Positions 9,492 through 17,974 are shown, counted from the first letter of the stretch. The stretch: DNA of 64,000 bases from Sutcliffiella cohnii (GCF_002250055.1 NZ_CP018866.1:1790501-1854500), one strand, 5' to 3'. A program made the numbers and translations. The notes: a model not told the origin generated them from the letters alone.

Positions 9492-9649
9492 TTGCTATTA
9501 ACTGACCAATCTGTTATGATAAAGAAGAATTATTTTTGTTCGGTACGTTAGAAAGGAAATAAAGTATTTAAACTTTTCGCCTTTGATATCTAATTGTGAG
9601 CAATAATAGTAATAAACAGTGGCAAAAAGCCACACAGGAGGAAATACAC
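9492..9649 (+). promoter_or_regulatory. Promoter and long 5' leader of the cold-shock gene
   Basis: TTGCTA (9492-9497), a 17-bp spacer and TATGAT (9515-9520) form a sigma-A-type promoter. Transcription from about 9527 would give a leader of about 120 nt, typical of cold-shock mRNAs, whose leaders respond to temperature. The leader starts with the A/T-rich ATTATTTTTGTTCGGTACG segment and carries a small hairpin (GTGGC AAAAA GCCAC, 9620-9634) just before AGGAGG. Temperature control is inferred by analogy. Confidence 0.6.
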
Positions 9650-9850
9650 ATGCAACAAGGTACAGTAAAATGGTTTAACGCAGAAAAAGGTTTCGGATTC
9701 ATCGAAGTTGAAGGTGGAGAAGACGTATTCGTACATTTCTCAGCTATCCAAGGCGAAGGCTTTAAATCTTTAGAAGAAGGCCAAAAAGTTACTTTTGACA
9801 CAGAGCAAGGTCAACGTGGACTTCAAGCTACTAACGTAGTTAAAGCATAA
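9650..9850 (+). CDS. Cold-shock protein, CspA/CspB family
   Basis: A 66-residue single cold-shock domain binding single-stranded RNA and DNA, with RNP1 KGFGFIEV (residues 13-20) and RNP2 VFVHF (26-30). It acts as an RNA chaperone in the cytoplasm at low temperature and during growth. The ATG at 9650 is chosen because AGGAGG lies at the right distance and because the family begins MxxGTVKWFN. An upstream in-frame extension to 9596 has no ribosome binding site. It is monocistronic, with its own promoter, long leader and terminator. Confidence 0.95.
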   Translation: MQQGTVKWFNAEKGFGFIEVEGGEDVFVHFSAIQGEGFKSLEEGQKVTFDTEQGQRGLQATNVVKA

Positions 9851-9855
9851 TAATG

Positions 9856-9890
9856 AAAAAGGACTCTCATTTTAATGAGAGTCCTTTTTA
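9856..9890 (+). terminator. Terminator of the cold-shock gene
   Basis: A perfect 12-bp stem (AAGGACTCTCAT / ATGAGAGTCCTT) with a 3-4 nt loop and a T-run. Confidence 0.93.
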
Positions 9891-9905
9891 TTTTAAGGAC
9901 GTCTT

Positions 9906-9937
9906 AACATCTTTCCCAATAGGAAAGATGTTTTTTT
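9906..9937 (+). terminator. Second terminator hairpin, insertion site of the group II intron
   Basis: A perfect 11-bp stem AACATCTTTCC / GGAAAGATGTT around CAATA, followed by seven T. The group II intron begins one base later. Class C introns are known to insert directly behind such hairpins. Confidence 0.88.
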
Positions 9938-9938
9938 A

Positions 9939-11803
9939 GTGTGCCAGGCATGTTCATCAACTCGACGGTGAAAGTCCGTTATGGGCGTTGGGATATGCGA
10001 ACCATTAGTCGAAGGCAAGGGTGTCCGTGGCGACGCGGAATCTGAAGGAAGCCCTAGGCAAACCCTCGGTCTGAGGTACACGAACCACATTCGAGGTTCT
10101 CTGTTCTAGGATGAGTTTGCTAAACAAAACAAAGTCCGAAATATCCCCAGATAGAACAGGAATAAATGTGGCAGATATATGAGGGGAAAGTGGATGAACT
10201 TACCCTGGGAGATCTCTTAGTACCTCGCTAGAGAACCTACTTAGCGATAAGTAGCTGAACTAAGAGAAGTCAGCAGAAGTCATAGTACCAACCGAATGGT
10301 TGGGAAGGACGGAACGAAAGGAGCGACTATGTTAGAGCCATTTACAAGATAACAATGACATAGCCAACATAAAGACTATGAAAAGAGCAGAATGCTCGGA
10401 AAGCAGAAGCATCTTTTGTAGTGTGGAGTTACTCTTGTACAACCTTGATGACATAGGAACAATATGAAATTTACTAAAACACTGATAGAGATGATATTAG
10501 AAAAGGATAATCTAAACCAAGCCTTCGAAAAGGTCAGAAGAAATAAAGGAGCAGCAGGAGTCGATGCGAAAGATATTGAAGCTACTCGCCTTCACTTAAA
10601 GGAAAATGGTGCAGAAATTATCCTACTTATTAAACAAGGTAAGTACAAACCTCAGCCAGTAAGAAGAGTTCAAATACCTAAATCAAACGGTGGGCTTCGA
10701 AACCTAGGAATTCCAACTGTGACTGATAGAGTCATCCAACAGGCGATGGTCCAAATACTAACTCCGATATTTGAACCTCAGTTTAGCCAATATAGTTATG
10801 GTTTTAGGCCAAATAAAAGTGCGCACCAGGCTATAGAACAAGCAAGGCAATATATAGAGGAAGGATACAACTTCGTTGTAGATATTGATTTAGAGAAATT
10901 CTTTGACCGAGTACAACATGATAAGTTGATGTCCCTAGTCACCAAGTCAATTTCAGATAAACCTACTCTTAAGTTAATAAGAAGATACCTACAAGCTGGA
11001 ATTATGGAGAATGGTGTAGTAACGGTAAATAGAGAAGGTACACCACAAGGTGGACCACTCAGCCCATTACTTAGCAACATCATCTTAAATGAGCTTGATA
11101 AGGAGTTAGAAAAGAGAGGCCATAGGTTTGTCAGATATGCAGATGATAGTAATATCTACGTGAAAAGCCTAAAGGCTGGAGAACGAGTGAAGACAGGAAT
11201 CACAGAATTCATAGAAAAGAAACTAAAACTAAAGGTGAACGCTGAGAAGAGTGCCGTGGGAAAGCCGAATGCACGTATGTTCTTAGGAGTGAGCTTCTAC
11301 AAGATTGGAAGGAAGACTAGAGTATACGTGCCAAAGAAAACAAAGAGTCGTTTCGAAGAAAAGCTCAAGAAATTAACTAACCGTAATTGGGGAGTAAGTA
11401 TGAAGTATAGAATTCTGAAATTGAACCAACTCATTCAAGGATGGGGTAATTACTTTAAAGTTGGAGATTTGAAGAGATATGCATCAGACCTTGATGCACA
11501 TATACGTCGAAGACTAAGAGCTTGCCGATGGAAGGAATGGAAGAAGGTACGTACTAAGTACAGAAACCTAATGAAATTAGGTATATCAAAAGAAAAAGCA
11601 TTGAAGAACGCTAACACCAGGAAAGGATATTGGAGAATGTCTAACTCACCAATCCTGGATAGAGCATTGAATAATGATTACTGGCGTAATCAGGGTTTGA
11701 AGTCTCTTTCAAAAGTAATTTTATAAACTTTCGAACCGCCGTATACCGGACGGTACGTACGGTGGTGTGAGAGGTCGGCGCCGCGAGGCGCCTCCTACTC
11801 GAT
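9939..11803 (+). mobile_element. Group IIC intron with reverse transcriptase
   Basis: About 1865 bp. The 5' end reads GTGTGCCAGGCATG, matching the GUGYG boundary. Near the 3' end (about 11733-11773) lies a domain V hairpin (GAACCGCCGTATACC, then GTACGTACGGTGGTG) with a CGC catalytic triad. Domain VI follows, with the bulged A in CTCCTACTCGAT, and gives an AT 3' end at 11803. The encoded protein lacks an endonuclease domain and the insertion point lies just after a terminator T-run. All three traits point to class C. The exact ends are judged from consensus and may shift by two bases. Confidence 0.9.
10464..11726 (+). CDS. ltrA: Group II intron-encoded reverse transcriptase/maturase
   Basis: A 420-residue intron-encoded protein. 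The reverse transcriptase blocks are clear: NKGAAGVD near the start, GLRNLGIPTVTDRVIQQA, YGFRPNKSAHQAI, DIDLEKFFDRVQHD, TPQGGPLSPLLSNI, and the catalytic YADD at residues 225-228. The thumb/maturase domain follows (IQGWGNYFK, about 330-338), ending in a basic segment. There is no HNH endonuclease region, consistent with a class C intron that targets single-stranded DNA near hairpins. It helps the intron RNA fold and splice and copies it at new sites. The frame is intact, so the element may still be active. Confidence 0.93.
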   Translation: MKFTKTLIEMILEKDNLNQAFEKVRRNKGAAGVDAKDIEATRLHLKENGAEIILLIKQGKYKPQPVRRVQIPKSNGGLRNLGIPTVTDRVIQQAMVQILTPIFEPQFSQYSYGFRPNKSAHQAIEQARQYIEEGYNFVVDIDLEKFFDRVQHDKLMSLVTKSISDKPTLKLIRRYLQAGIMENGVVTVNREGTPQGGPLSPLLSNIILNELDKELEKRGHRFVRYADDSNIYVKSLKAGERVKTGITEFIEKKLKLKVNAEKSAVGKPNARMFLGVSFYKIGRKTRVYVPKKTKSRFEEKLKKLTNRNWGVSMKYRILKLNQLIQGWGNYFKVGDLKRYASDLDAHIRRRLRACRWKEWKKVRTKYRNLMKLGISKEKALKNANTRKGYWRMSNSPILDRALNNDYWRNQGLKSLSKVIL

Positions 11804-11838
11804 TTTTTATTAAATTTAATCTTTTATTTCTCACTCAC

Positions 11839-11880
11839 AAGTGTTATAGTGTGTATATTGATATATACACTATAACACTT
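11839..11880. promoter_or_regulatory. 42-bp palindrome, probable operator of the GntR/YtrA-type operon
   Basis: Two 20-bp arms that match at 19 positions flank a 2-bp centre. The inner part contains GTGTA and TACAC half-sites, the pattern I know for YtrA-type GntR operators. It ends two bases before the ribosome binding site AGGGGGAAG of the first operon gene and covers possible -10 sequences (TATAGT 11845-11850). The operon contains a YtrA-like regulator, so autoregulation is likely. Confidence 0.7.
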
Positions 11881-11895
11881 TTAGGGGGAAGACTA

Positions 11896-12396
11896 ATGGG
11901 TTTTTTAGATTTATTATGGGCATATATTTTAGTTTTTGTATTTGCGGCAGTTCCGTTTTTTGAAGCGTATGGAGTTATTGCGCTAGCTATTTTTGCTGGA
12001 CTTCCAGCAATACCGGTAGTTCTAATCGCGTTGATTGGTAACATCTTAACCGTTTTATTATTAATTCTTTTTGTTAACAAAATAAAAGAATGGAGAAAGA
12101 AACGTAAAGGTGATGAGGTAGATAAGGAACCTAGTAAACGAGCTAGACGTGCACAAAGTTTATGGAAAAAGTACGGTTTACCAGGATTAGCGTTTATAGG
12201 ACCTTTACTAGTTGGAAGTCATTTAACTGCATTCATGAGTATTAGTTTTGGGGGAACAAAAAAGAGTACTTCAGTTTGGATGATGGCAAGTATTATAGTG
12301 TGGGGACTTGTGTTTGGAGTACTAACTTATTTTGGCATTGATTTCTTAGGGTATGGAGATAGAGGATTTTTTAATGATATGATATCCAATGATTAA
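11896..12396 (+). CDS. Small multidrug export protein family (COG2426) membrane protein
   Basis: A 166-residue protein with hydrophobic spans at about residues 6-25, 28-52, 94-115 and 128-150 and a strongly basic loop (KIKEWRKKRKG ... KRARR) between them. This matches the COG2426 small multidrug export proteins, a family named from limited data. The ATG at 11896 is set by AGGGGGAAG; a longer in-frame form starting at 11767 would run through the intron tail and the operator and is rejected. It is the first gene of a four-gene operon with an ABC permease, a GntR regulator and an ABC ATPase. Confidence 0.75.
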   Translation: MGFLDLLWAYILVFVFAAVPFFEAYGVIALAIFAGLPAIPVVLIALIGNILTVLLLILFVNKIKEWRKKRKGDEVDKEPSKRARRAQSLWKKYGLPGLAFIGPLLVGSHLTAFMSISFGGTKKSTSVWMMASIIVWGLVFGVLTYFGIDFLGYGDRGFFNDMISND

Positions 12397-12412
12397 CACG
12401 GAGGGATTGTAA

Positions 12413-13153
12413 ATGTATAAGCAAGCATGGTGGTTAGCTAGACAAGATTTAAAACAAAGTATTTTTCCAATTATCTTTACTATAATAGCAACCATTGTTT
12501 TTGCGGGGTTTGCAAGTTTAATACTAGACCAATCAATTAGATATATGTTTGATTCAGAAGATGAATATTATAGCTTTGTTGTAATCGATTTTATGTTTTT
12601 TATACTAACCCCATCGCTCGCTGCAATTTTTATGTCTAGACCTTATTTAAGCTTTAGGACGATAAAAGAAGATCCCTTTAGTAAAATCATGGCATTTTAT
12701 CGAGCGCTACCAATACCTGTTAAGGTGATTTCTTTAAGCAGGACGTATATTATGTTAGTCACTGTGTTTATCATGGGTACTACTTACTTTTGTACAATAT
12801 TTGTTTTATTACGCGCCGATATATTCCAATTCGTTCATAAGAGCGACTTCATTGTATTGTTCCTTCTTTGGTTCGGCTATTCGTTAGCGATAGGCGGAGT
12901 TAATACGTTTATTGAATATGGAACGAACGGTAAGATGTTACATGTTTTACCTTATATCCTTATTGGGATTTTTATTGTGGTAGCGTTTGTTTTTCACTAT
13001 TTTTTTCAAATAGGAATAGTAGAGTGGACGCTTTATTTAGCAATGAATATAGGTTGGCCGATTGTAATACTATCCTTTGTCATTGGAGTTTTAGGATGTT
13101 ATTTGTGGTATAGAATGCTTACTGCTCGATTGCATACTAGGGATTACTTGTAG
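12413..13153 (+). CDS. ABC-2-type membrane permease, probable partner of the downstream ATPase
   Basis: A 246-residue protein with six hydrophobic segments (for example near 20-40, 60-80, 110-135, 140-165, 177-200 and 210-235) and no soluble domain. It resembles the permease subunits that pair with YtrB-like ATPases. The start follows CGGAGGGA at good distance, 16 bp after the previous gene. With the ATPase at 13577 it would form one ABC transporter under the GntR regulator encoded between them. Substrate unknown; ytr-type systems respond to cell-envelope antibiotics. Confidence 0.75.
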   Translation: MYKQAWWLARQDLKQSIFPIIFTIIATIVFAGFASLILDQSIRYMFDSEDEYYSFVVIDFMFFILTPSLAAIFMSRPYLSFRTIKEDPFSKIMAFYRALPIPVKVISLSRTYIMLVTVFIMGTTYFCTIFVLLRADIFQFVHKSDFIVLFLLWFGYSLAIGGVNTFIEYGTNGKMLHVLPYILIGIFIVVAFVFHYFFQIGIVEWTLYLAMNIGWPIVILSFVIGVLGCYLWYRMLTARLHTRDYL

Positions 13154-13171
13154 TGGAAGGGAGGAGGGTGC

Positions 13172-13564
13172 ATGGTGCTACCGATAAAAGTATCCGAAGA
13201 AAGTAGAGAACCAATTTATCATCAAATTGAAACACAAATTCAAGCATTAATTGTTGGTGGTCAGTTACAACCTGGAACCCCACTTCCTTCTATTCGAGTA
13301 TTGGCGAGTCATTTATCATGTAGTGTCATAACGACAAGGAGAGCTTATCATAATTTAGAAAACAGTGGATTCATTAAAACTGTACAAGGAAAGGGAACGT
13401 TCGTGCGAGAAATAGATACAATTCTAAAAGAAGAAGCAAAGAATAAGGTGTTATATGATGCTCTTCAAAAAGCTATTGAGCATGGAATACAGGTTGGTTG
13501 TACGAAAGATGAAATAATGACTATTTTTGAAGAAGTAATGAAAAATCATTTTAATAAAAATTAA
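13172..13564 (+). CDS. GntR-family regulator, YtrA subfamily
   Basis: A 130-residue regulator. The winged helix fills residues 10-78 (REPIYHQIETQIQALIVGG, then LPSIRVLASHLSCS and GFIKTVQGKGTFV), followed by a short helical tail of about 50 residues. That short tail, rather than a large ligand-binding domain, defines the YtrA subgroup. It is the third gene of the operon and immediately precedes the ATPase gene. The 42-bp palindrome at 11839 carries GTGTA...TACAC half-sites expected for its binding. Start set by GGGAGGAGGG. Confidence 0.88.
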   Translation: MVLPIKVSEESREPIYHQIETQIQALIVGGQLQPGTPLPSIRVLASHLSCSVITTRRAYHNLENSGFIKTVQGKGTFVREIDTILKEEAKNKVLYDALQKAIEHGIQVGCTKDEIMTIFEEVMKNHFNKN

Positions 13565-13576
13565 TGGAGGTACAAG

Positions 13577-14446
13577 ATGACTACCTCAGCTCTAGAAATA
13601 AAAGGGTTAGAAAAACATTATAAAAAATTTAGTTTAGGTCCGCTTGATCTTCAAGTTGAAAAAGGAACAGTCGTAGCTTTGTTAGGAGGAAATGGATCTG
13701 GGAAAAGTACTTTGTTTCGTATCGTAATGAATATTCTTCAAAAGGATAAAGGATCCATTTCATTGCTAGGTAAAAATATGAAAGAAAATGAAGTGGAATC
13801 AAAACAGAAAGTTGGTTTTGTTGGTGATTTGTTAGAGCCGTTCGGCCATTTAACGATAAAGGAGTTAGCAAATCACATTTCCTATTGGTATCCAACTTGG
13901 GACGCCGACTACTTTCAATATTTATTAAGCCGATATAAAATGGACGGAAATGAAAAATATGGAAAATGTTCAAAAGGTACGAAAAAGAAAGCAGAATTTA
14001 TTTTTTCTATTTCCCATCACCCCGAAATTTTATTGTTAGACGAACCGACCTCTGGTGTAGATGTTGTGTCGCAACGAAAAATGAAAGAAGACCTCACACT
14101 TTTTATGGAAAACGGCGAAAAAAGTATACTTTTATCAACACATATTATGGAGGAAGTAAAACAGCTATGTGATTACATTTATTTGTTAGATGAGGGGAAA
14201 ATCGTTTATTCATTTGAAAAGGATGATATATACGATAGTTGGGCAAGGATATGGATAACGGAAATCCCAGAAAATTTAAAAGCTCATCCTAATATCGTAC
14301 ATGTAGCTCATGCACCATTACAAATTACTACGAACGATTTTCAACAAGTTCAACAGGAGTTAGAAAGTCATAATGTTACGATATCACATATTCAAAGGCT
14401 AACATTAGAAGAAGTAATCGAATATTTCGTTGAGAAGAATAATTAG
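13577..14446 (+). CDS. ABC transporter ATP-binding protein, YtrB-like
   Basis: A 289-residue ATPase: Walker A GGNGSGKST (about residue 36), signature replaced by CSKGTKKKAEF (KG in place of the usual SGG), Walker B ILLLDEPTSGVD, and the switch histidine in STHIMEE. The C-terminal 80 residues form a separate small domain, usual for this subfamily. It is the last gene of the operon, 12 bp after the GntR gene, and would energise the permease encoded at 12413. The degenerate signature is common in YtrB/BcrA-like proteins. Confidence 0.9.
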   Translation: MTTSALEIKGLEKHYKKFSLGPLDLQVEKGTVVALLGGNGSGKSTLFRIVMNILQKDKGSISLLGKNMKENEVESKQKVGFVGDLLEPFGHLTIKELANHISYWYPTWDADYFQYLLSRYKMDGNEKYGKCSKGTKKKAEFIFSISHHPEILLLDEPTSGVDVVSQRKMKEDLTLFMENGEKSILLSTHIMEEVKQLCDYIYLLDEGKIVYSFEKDDIYDSWARIWITEIPENLKAHPNIVHVAHAPLQITTNDFQQVQQELESHNVTISHIQRLTLEEVIEYFVEKNN

Positions 14447-14452
14447 TGTTAC

Positions 14453-14486
14453 CGCGTATCCAAAACACAATAGGGGTACGCGTTTT
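14453..14486 (+). terminator. Operon terminator
   Basis: CGCGTATCC and GGGGTACGCG pair (with a G-U pair) around an 11-nt loop and are followed by TTTTT. Confidence 0.8.
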
Positions 14487-14588
14487 TGTAATGATGAAAA
14501 TTATTAACTAAAAATATTATATTCTACATTCAAAGAATGTTTGTAATCTTCTACTACGACGTGTAATTTAATAGTAGGAGGGGATGTT

Positions 14589-16010
14589 ATGATAAATTGG
14601 TATGGCGAAGTATTAAGAAGAGAAGATATGCTAATGCAAGATTTAATAGGCTTATTAAAAATTGATAGTGTTAAAGATGAGACAACAAAATCGATAAACA
14701 ATCCGATGGGGATAAAAGTAGGAAAAGCACTTGAGTACGTCTTAAATCTATCAGAAAACGCAGGTTTTCACACGAAAAATGTAGATGGGTACGCTGGCTA
14801 TGCGCAGTACGGCAATAATGAAGAAGAGCAACATATTGGCTTATTGTGTCATGTAGATGTTGTTCCTGCAACCGGGAAGTGGACTACTCCACCATTCGAG
14901 CCGACCGTACGGGATGGAAAACTATTTGCACGTGGTGCTATTGATGATAAAGGTCCAACACTAGCGGCCTTTTACGGTTTGAAAATAGTGAAAGAACTAA
15001 ATTTACCGCTGAAGAATAACGTACGAATTATATTTGGGACAGATGAAGAAAGTGGTATGAGCTGTATGAAGCATTATCGTGAAGTAGAAGCGATGCCTAC
15101 GATCGGATTTGCTCCAGATGCGGATTTTCCTATAATTCATGCGGAAAAAGGTCAGTTAAATGTAAAAGTCGTACTAAAGGAAAAGGAAGTAAATCCATCT
15201 ACAGTAGTACTTCTTTCGTTTCAATCTGGAAGTAGACCGAATATGGTACCTGAACGAGCTATAGCCATTGTAGAAGGTGTAGCGAACAACATCCAGCTTC
15301 ATTATGAAAAGTTTTGTACAACGAACGGTGTAGAAGGTACAATAGAGAAGGATGGGGAACAAATACATATTACGCTCATAGGGAAGTCAGCACACGGTAT
15401 GGAGCCACATAAAGGGAAAAATGCCGCGACTTTGTTAGCTAGCTTTTTAGAAACGCTTCCATTTGACGAGCAAGCTTCCACATTTTTATCTTTCTTATCC
15501 TGTTTGCATGAGGGGTATGATGGGAAAAGCTTAGCCATTTCGTATCATGACGAGATAACAGGACCATTAACCGTTAACCCAGGTGTTATTTCTTATGAAA
15601 AGTCAGGAGAAAAGGCTGTTCGCCTCAATATACGCTGTCCAGTATCTCTAGATTTTGAAGTAACGAAAAACAGATTACGAGAAGCAGTGAATACAAAAGG
15701 GTTCATGATTGAGGAATTGCGTGAATCACTACCACATCATGTTAGTGCTGATCACCCGATGATACAAACGCTTCAAACTGTGTATGAGGAAGAAATGAAC
15801 GAAAAGGCAACATTGCTTTCTACTGGGGGGGCAACATACGCGCGATTTATGGAAAAAGGGGTAGCGTTTGGTATGTGCTTTCCTGGAAAAGAAATGACAG
15901 CCCATCAAGCAGATGAATATATCGAAATAGAAGATTTGCTAAAAGCAACTGCCATTTATGCACGTGCTATCTATGAGCTTGGAAATTTAGATTTGAAGAA
16001 GGGAGTGTAA
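14589..16010 (+). CDS. pepV: M20-family dipeptidase PepV
   Basis: A 473-residue zinc metallopeptidase. Metal-ligand motifs are visible: LLCHVDVVPA (H and D about residues 86-88), GAIDDKGP (D about 119), and the catalytic pair DEESG (about 154-158). The lid domain GKSAHGMEPHKGKNAA and the last ligand MTAHQADEY follow. It cleaves dipeptides, and related enzymes also act on some N-acylated peptides in the cytoplasm. The ATG follows GTAGGAGGGG. It appears to lead a small operon with two short genes. Confidence 0.92.
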   Translation: MINWYGEVLRREDMLMQDLIGLLKIDSVKDETTKSINNPMGIKVGKALEYVLNLSENAGFHTKNVDGYAGYAQYGNNEEEQHIGLLCHVDVVPATGKWTTPPFEPTVRDGKLFARGAIDDKGPTLAAFYGLKIVKELNLPLKNNVRIIFGTDEESGMSCMKHYREVEAMPTIGFAPDADFPIIHAEKGQLNVKVVLKEKEVNPSTVVLLSFQSGSRPNMVPERAIAIVEGVANNIQLHYEKFCTTNGVEGTIEKDGEQIHITLIGKSAHGMEPHKGKNAATLLASFLETLPFDEQASTFLSFLSCLHEGYDGKSLAISYHDEITGPLTVNPGVISYEKSGEKAVRLNIRCPVSLDFEVTKNRLREAVNTKGFMIEELRESLPHHVSADHPMIQTLQTVYEEEMNEKATLLSTGGATYARFMEKGVAFGMCFPGKEMTAHQADEYIEIEDLLKATAIYARAIYELGNLDLKKGV

Positions 16011-16016
16011 TAATAC

Positions 16017-16220
16017 ATGGCGAAAAGATATAAAGTGTTAGTAATTGTCGATACAGTTTTTGTCATCTTTTTGGCAATTGTTGCCTTTTATTATGGAACA
16101 GCTGATGCAATCGACTTTAGGTTTTGGTTAACGTTAGTTATTATGGGCTATGCTGCATTTCTATTAAGAAAAAACTATCGTAACTATCAAGAGGCATTAA
16201 AAAAAGAAGAAAATAACTAA
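16017..16220 (+). CDS. Small two-span membrane protein
   Basis: A 67-residue protein with two hydrophobic helices (about residues 7-25 and 33-50) and a basic, glutamate-rich tail. It resembles uncharacterised Bacillus small membrane proteins of the YtpI type, but I am not certain enough to name it. The ribosome binding site AAGGGAGTG lies within the end of pepV, so translation is coupled. Likely real. Confidence 0.7.
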   Translation: MAKRYKVLVIVDTVFVIFLAIVAFYYGTADAIDFRFWLTLVIMGYAAFLLRKNYRNYQEALKKEENN

Positions 16221-16244
16221 GGTTAGACAAAGGGGAGAAGAGAA

Positions 16245-16568
16245 ATGTCGGTAAAACAAGCCTTTGAAGACTTGCAGAAAAAAATGAATGAAAATCCAGA
16301 AGGAATCCAACGGTTGTCATCTGTATATCAATTTGATCTAACTGACGATGTAACGTATCAAATCGTCTTCAAAGAAGGACAAGTCTTTATATTAGAAGAT
16401 GTAGAAAGAGAAGCAGATTGTACGCTACAACTTTCTTCTGGGGATGTTCTTAAATTTATCGATGGTAAATTGAACACTACAATGGCTTTCATGACTGGAA
16501 AGCTTAAAGTAAAAGGGGATATTACACTAGCACTAAAACTGCAATCCGCAATTGAAAAATATAGGTAA
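16245..16568 (+). CDS. SCP2 sterol-binding-domain protein
   Basis: A 107-residue protein made up almost entirely of an SCP2-type lipid-binding fold, ending in the diagnostic segment NTTMAFMTGKLKVKGDITLAL. Bacterial members are thought to bind acyl chains or hydrophobic ligands; the ligand here is unknown. It follows the small membrane protein by 24 bp with the ribosome binding site AGGGGAGAAG, and its operon ends at the hairpin 5 bp downstream. Confidence 0.88.
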   Translation: MSVKQAFEDLQKKMNENPEGIQRLSSVYQFDLTDDVTYQIVFKEGQVFILEDVEREADCTLQLSSGDVLKFIDGKLNTTMAFMTGKLKVKGDITLALKLQSAIEKYR

Positions 16569-16573
16569 ACACG

Positions 16574-16605
16574 AAAAAGAGCTTAAGTTCCCTTAAGCTC
16601 TTTTT
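16574..16605. terminator. Bidirectional terminator
   Basis: AAAAAGAGCTTAAG / CTTAAGCTCTTTTT with a small loop has an A-run on one side and a T-run on the other. It serves the pepV operon and probably the convergent CHY gene. Confidence 0.9.
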
Positions 16606-16612
16606 ATGTTGT

Positions 16613-16930
16613 TTATTTTTCAAAGTATAAATGGTAGTGAAAGCTACAGCCAGGATTAAAGTTTGCATTACAAAAAGGACAAACAGAACCTGATGACAAA
16701 TATTGATTAATCGTTAATTGTTGCTTGCATTCTCCGCATAGAATAGCGAGTTCATTAAATTTATCTCGTGGCCAAACAGTGATAGGGTGATCTTCATGCT
16801 CTTCGTGGCAACTGTAACACGGATAGTATTTACCACAACAGTAAAACTTAATGGCGATAATATCTTTTTTCGAGTGCCAATGTATACACCTTGTTTTATT
16901 ATCAACTAAGCTTCCATGTATGTTTGGCAT
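16613..16930 (-). CDS. CHY zinc finger protein
   Basis: A 105-residue cytoplasmic protein rich in Cys and His. The CHY zinc finger is read as TRCIHWHSKKDII, FYCCGKYYPCYSCHEE, CGECKQQ and CPFCNANFNPGC-FHYH, which bind about three zinc ions. In eukaryotes the same domain occurs in Hot13 and in some ubiquitin ligases. Bacterial single-domain versions are uncharacterised. ATG at 16930, preceded on the minus strand by AAAGGAGCTGC. It is monocistronic between two terminators. Confidence 0.85.
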   Translation of the reverse strand: MPNIHGSLVDNKTRCIHWHSKKDIIAIKFYCCGKYYPCYSCHEEHEDHPITVWPRDKFNELAILCGECKQQLTINQYLSSGSVCPFCNANFNPGCSFHYHLYFEK

Positions 16931-16987
16931 GAAGTGCAGCTCCTTTCGTCTTTAGGCCAACAATTGTTACGAATACCTTAAGTGTAG

Positions 16988-17016
16988 AAGAAAAAGAGTC
17001 TTACATCAAGACTCTT
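16988..17016 (-). terminator. Terminator of the GNAT gene
   Basis: AAGAGTCTT / AAGACTCTT with a 5-nt loop and a T-run on the minus strand. The stop codon of the gene lies inside the stem. Confidence 0.85.
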
Positions 17017-17548
17017 CTGTAAAGGGTCGGCAAATAATTTCGCCACACTTGTTATGTTGATCTATATCAACTTCAAAGTTATGTTTTTCATAAAAATGAA
17101 CTAATCGATCAACGTGGTCCCAATCTCTTTCGGCGATATCCCCTGTAATGTATTGGATGTTTTGCTCTTTCGCAACTTCTTTCAGGTGCTTCATACAAAT
17201 GGAGCCGTATCCTTTATTTGTTGGACCTTTTATATCCCCGATAAAGATGGTGTCGTTGTCTTCATATTTTGCATGAATCGAGAAGTCCCATTCTCCTCTA
17301 AAAGCAGTGTCACATTCATATAACATGATTTTACAAGAATCTTCATCTTTTTCTTTATAGACAATTACCCAAGAATCTTCTTTCGTTTGATCAATGCCAA
17401 TTACTTGCCATTTTCTTGCGATTTCTTTCATATTGTCCTGCATACGATACAATTGAAATTCGAGTTCTTCTAAGTCGCGCTTTAATTCTTCTTTATTTCT
17501 CGTATCCTCTTCTGCTAAAAATAAGCTTTGGAAGGACATATTTTCCAC
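17006..17548 (-). CDS. GNAT-like acetyltransferase with N-terminal coiled coil
   Basis: A 180-residue protein. Residues 10-45 form a charged helical, coiled-coil-like segment (KEELKRDLEELEFQLYRMQ). The C-terminal two thirds look like a GNAT fold: the acetyl-CoA loop appears as NKGYGSICMKHLKEVA (about 112-127) and the late helix as LVHFYEKHNFEVD. The usual Q/R-x-x-G-x-G/A loop is present only in weakened form (TNKGYG). Substrate unknown. It may be an acetyltransferase or a non-catalytic relative. Confidence 0.65.
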   Translation of the reverse strand: MENMSFQSLFLAEEDTRNKEELKRDLEELEFQLYRMQDNMKEIARKWQVIGIDQTKEDSWVIVYKEKDEDSCKIMLYECDTAFRGEWDFSIHAKYEDNDTIFIGDIKGPTNKGYGSICMKHLKEVAKEQNIQYITGDIAERDWDHVDRLVHFYEKHNFEVDIDQHNKCGEIICRPFTEES

Positions 17549-17790
17549 CTCAATCCCAGTTTATACAAACAGTTTCCTATTTTACTAGATAAATAGATAT
17601 TATGCAAATTTTTTTAGTTTGTGAGTTGAAAATTGAAGTTAAATTTCACGTAAGATAAATATTATTTTAGGTTTTTTATTCATTGTGCGGATAGAAAGAG
17701 ATGACTGGAGTGAGATAGTTAGGGGGGATTTAGTACGTAAAAAAAGTAAGCTACTGTTATGTAGCTTACTTTTTTGTAATGCAACGGTGC

Positions 17791-17898
17791 CTAGTGTATC
17801 GACATAGACTTTGTTGCTAATTCATAGTAACTTGCTTCCTCACAAGTATATATCAAATGTTTAATGTAAAATTTCCCATTGCCGCGGTAAAATTCCAT
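17791..17898 (-). CDS. Possible 35-residue small protein within the structured RNA
   Basis: ATG to TAG, 35 codons, with an in-frame stop just upstream. The composition is protein-like (ends EEASYYELATKSMSIH), with one cysteine and several aromatic residues. The upstream sequence (AAGTAAGAAAAACTACC) is a poor ribosome binding site, and the frame overlaps stems of the proposed RNA. Reported as a candidate only. Confidence 0.25.
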   Translation of the reverse strand: MEFYRGNGKFYIKHLIYTCEEASYYELATKSMSIH

Positions 17899-17974
17899 GG
17901 TAGTTTTTCTTACTTAAACAACGTAAGCCCTACCTCTCATACGTCCTTACGGTTCCTAGACCGTGCCAGATCGA

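Noticed and set aside
17880-17905. T-box-like sequence (TACCGCGG) in the structured RNA
   Set aside because: The rest of the T-box consensus, a specifier loop and a downstream aminoacyl-tRNA or amino acid gene are all missing.
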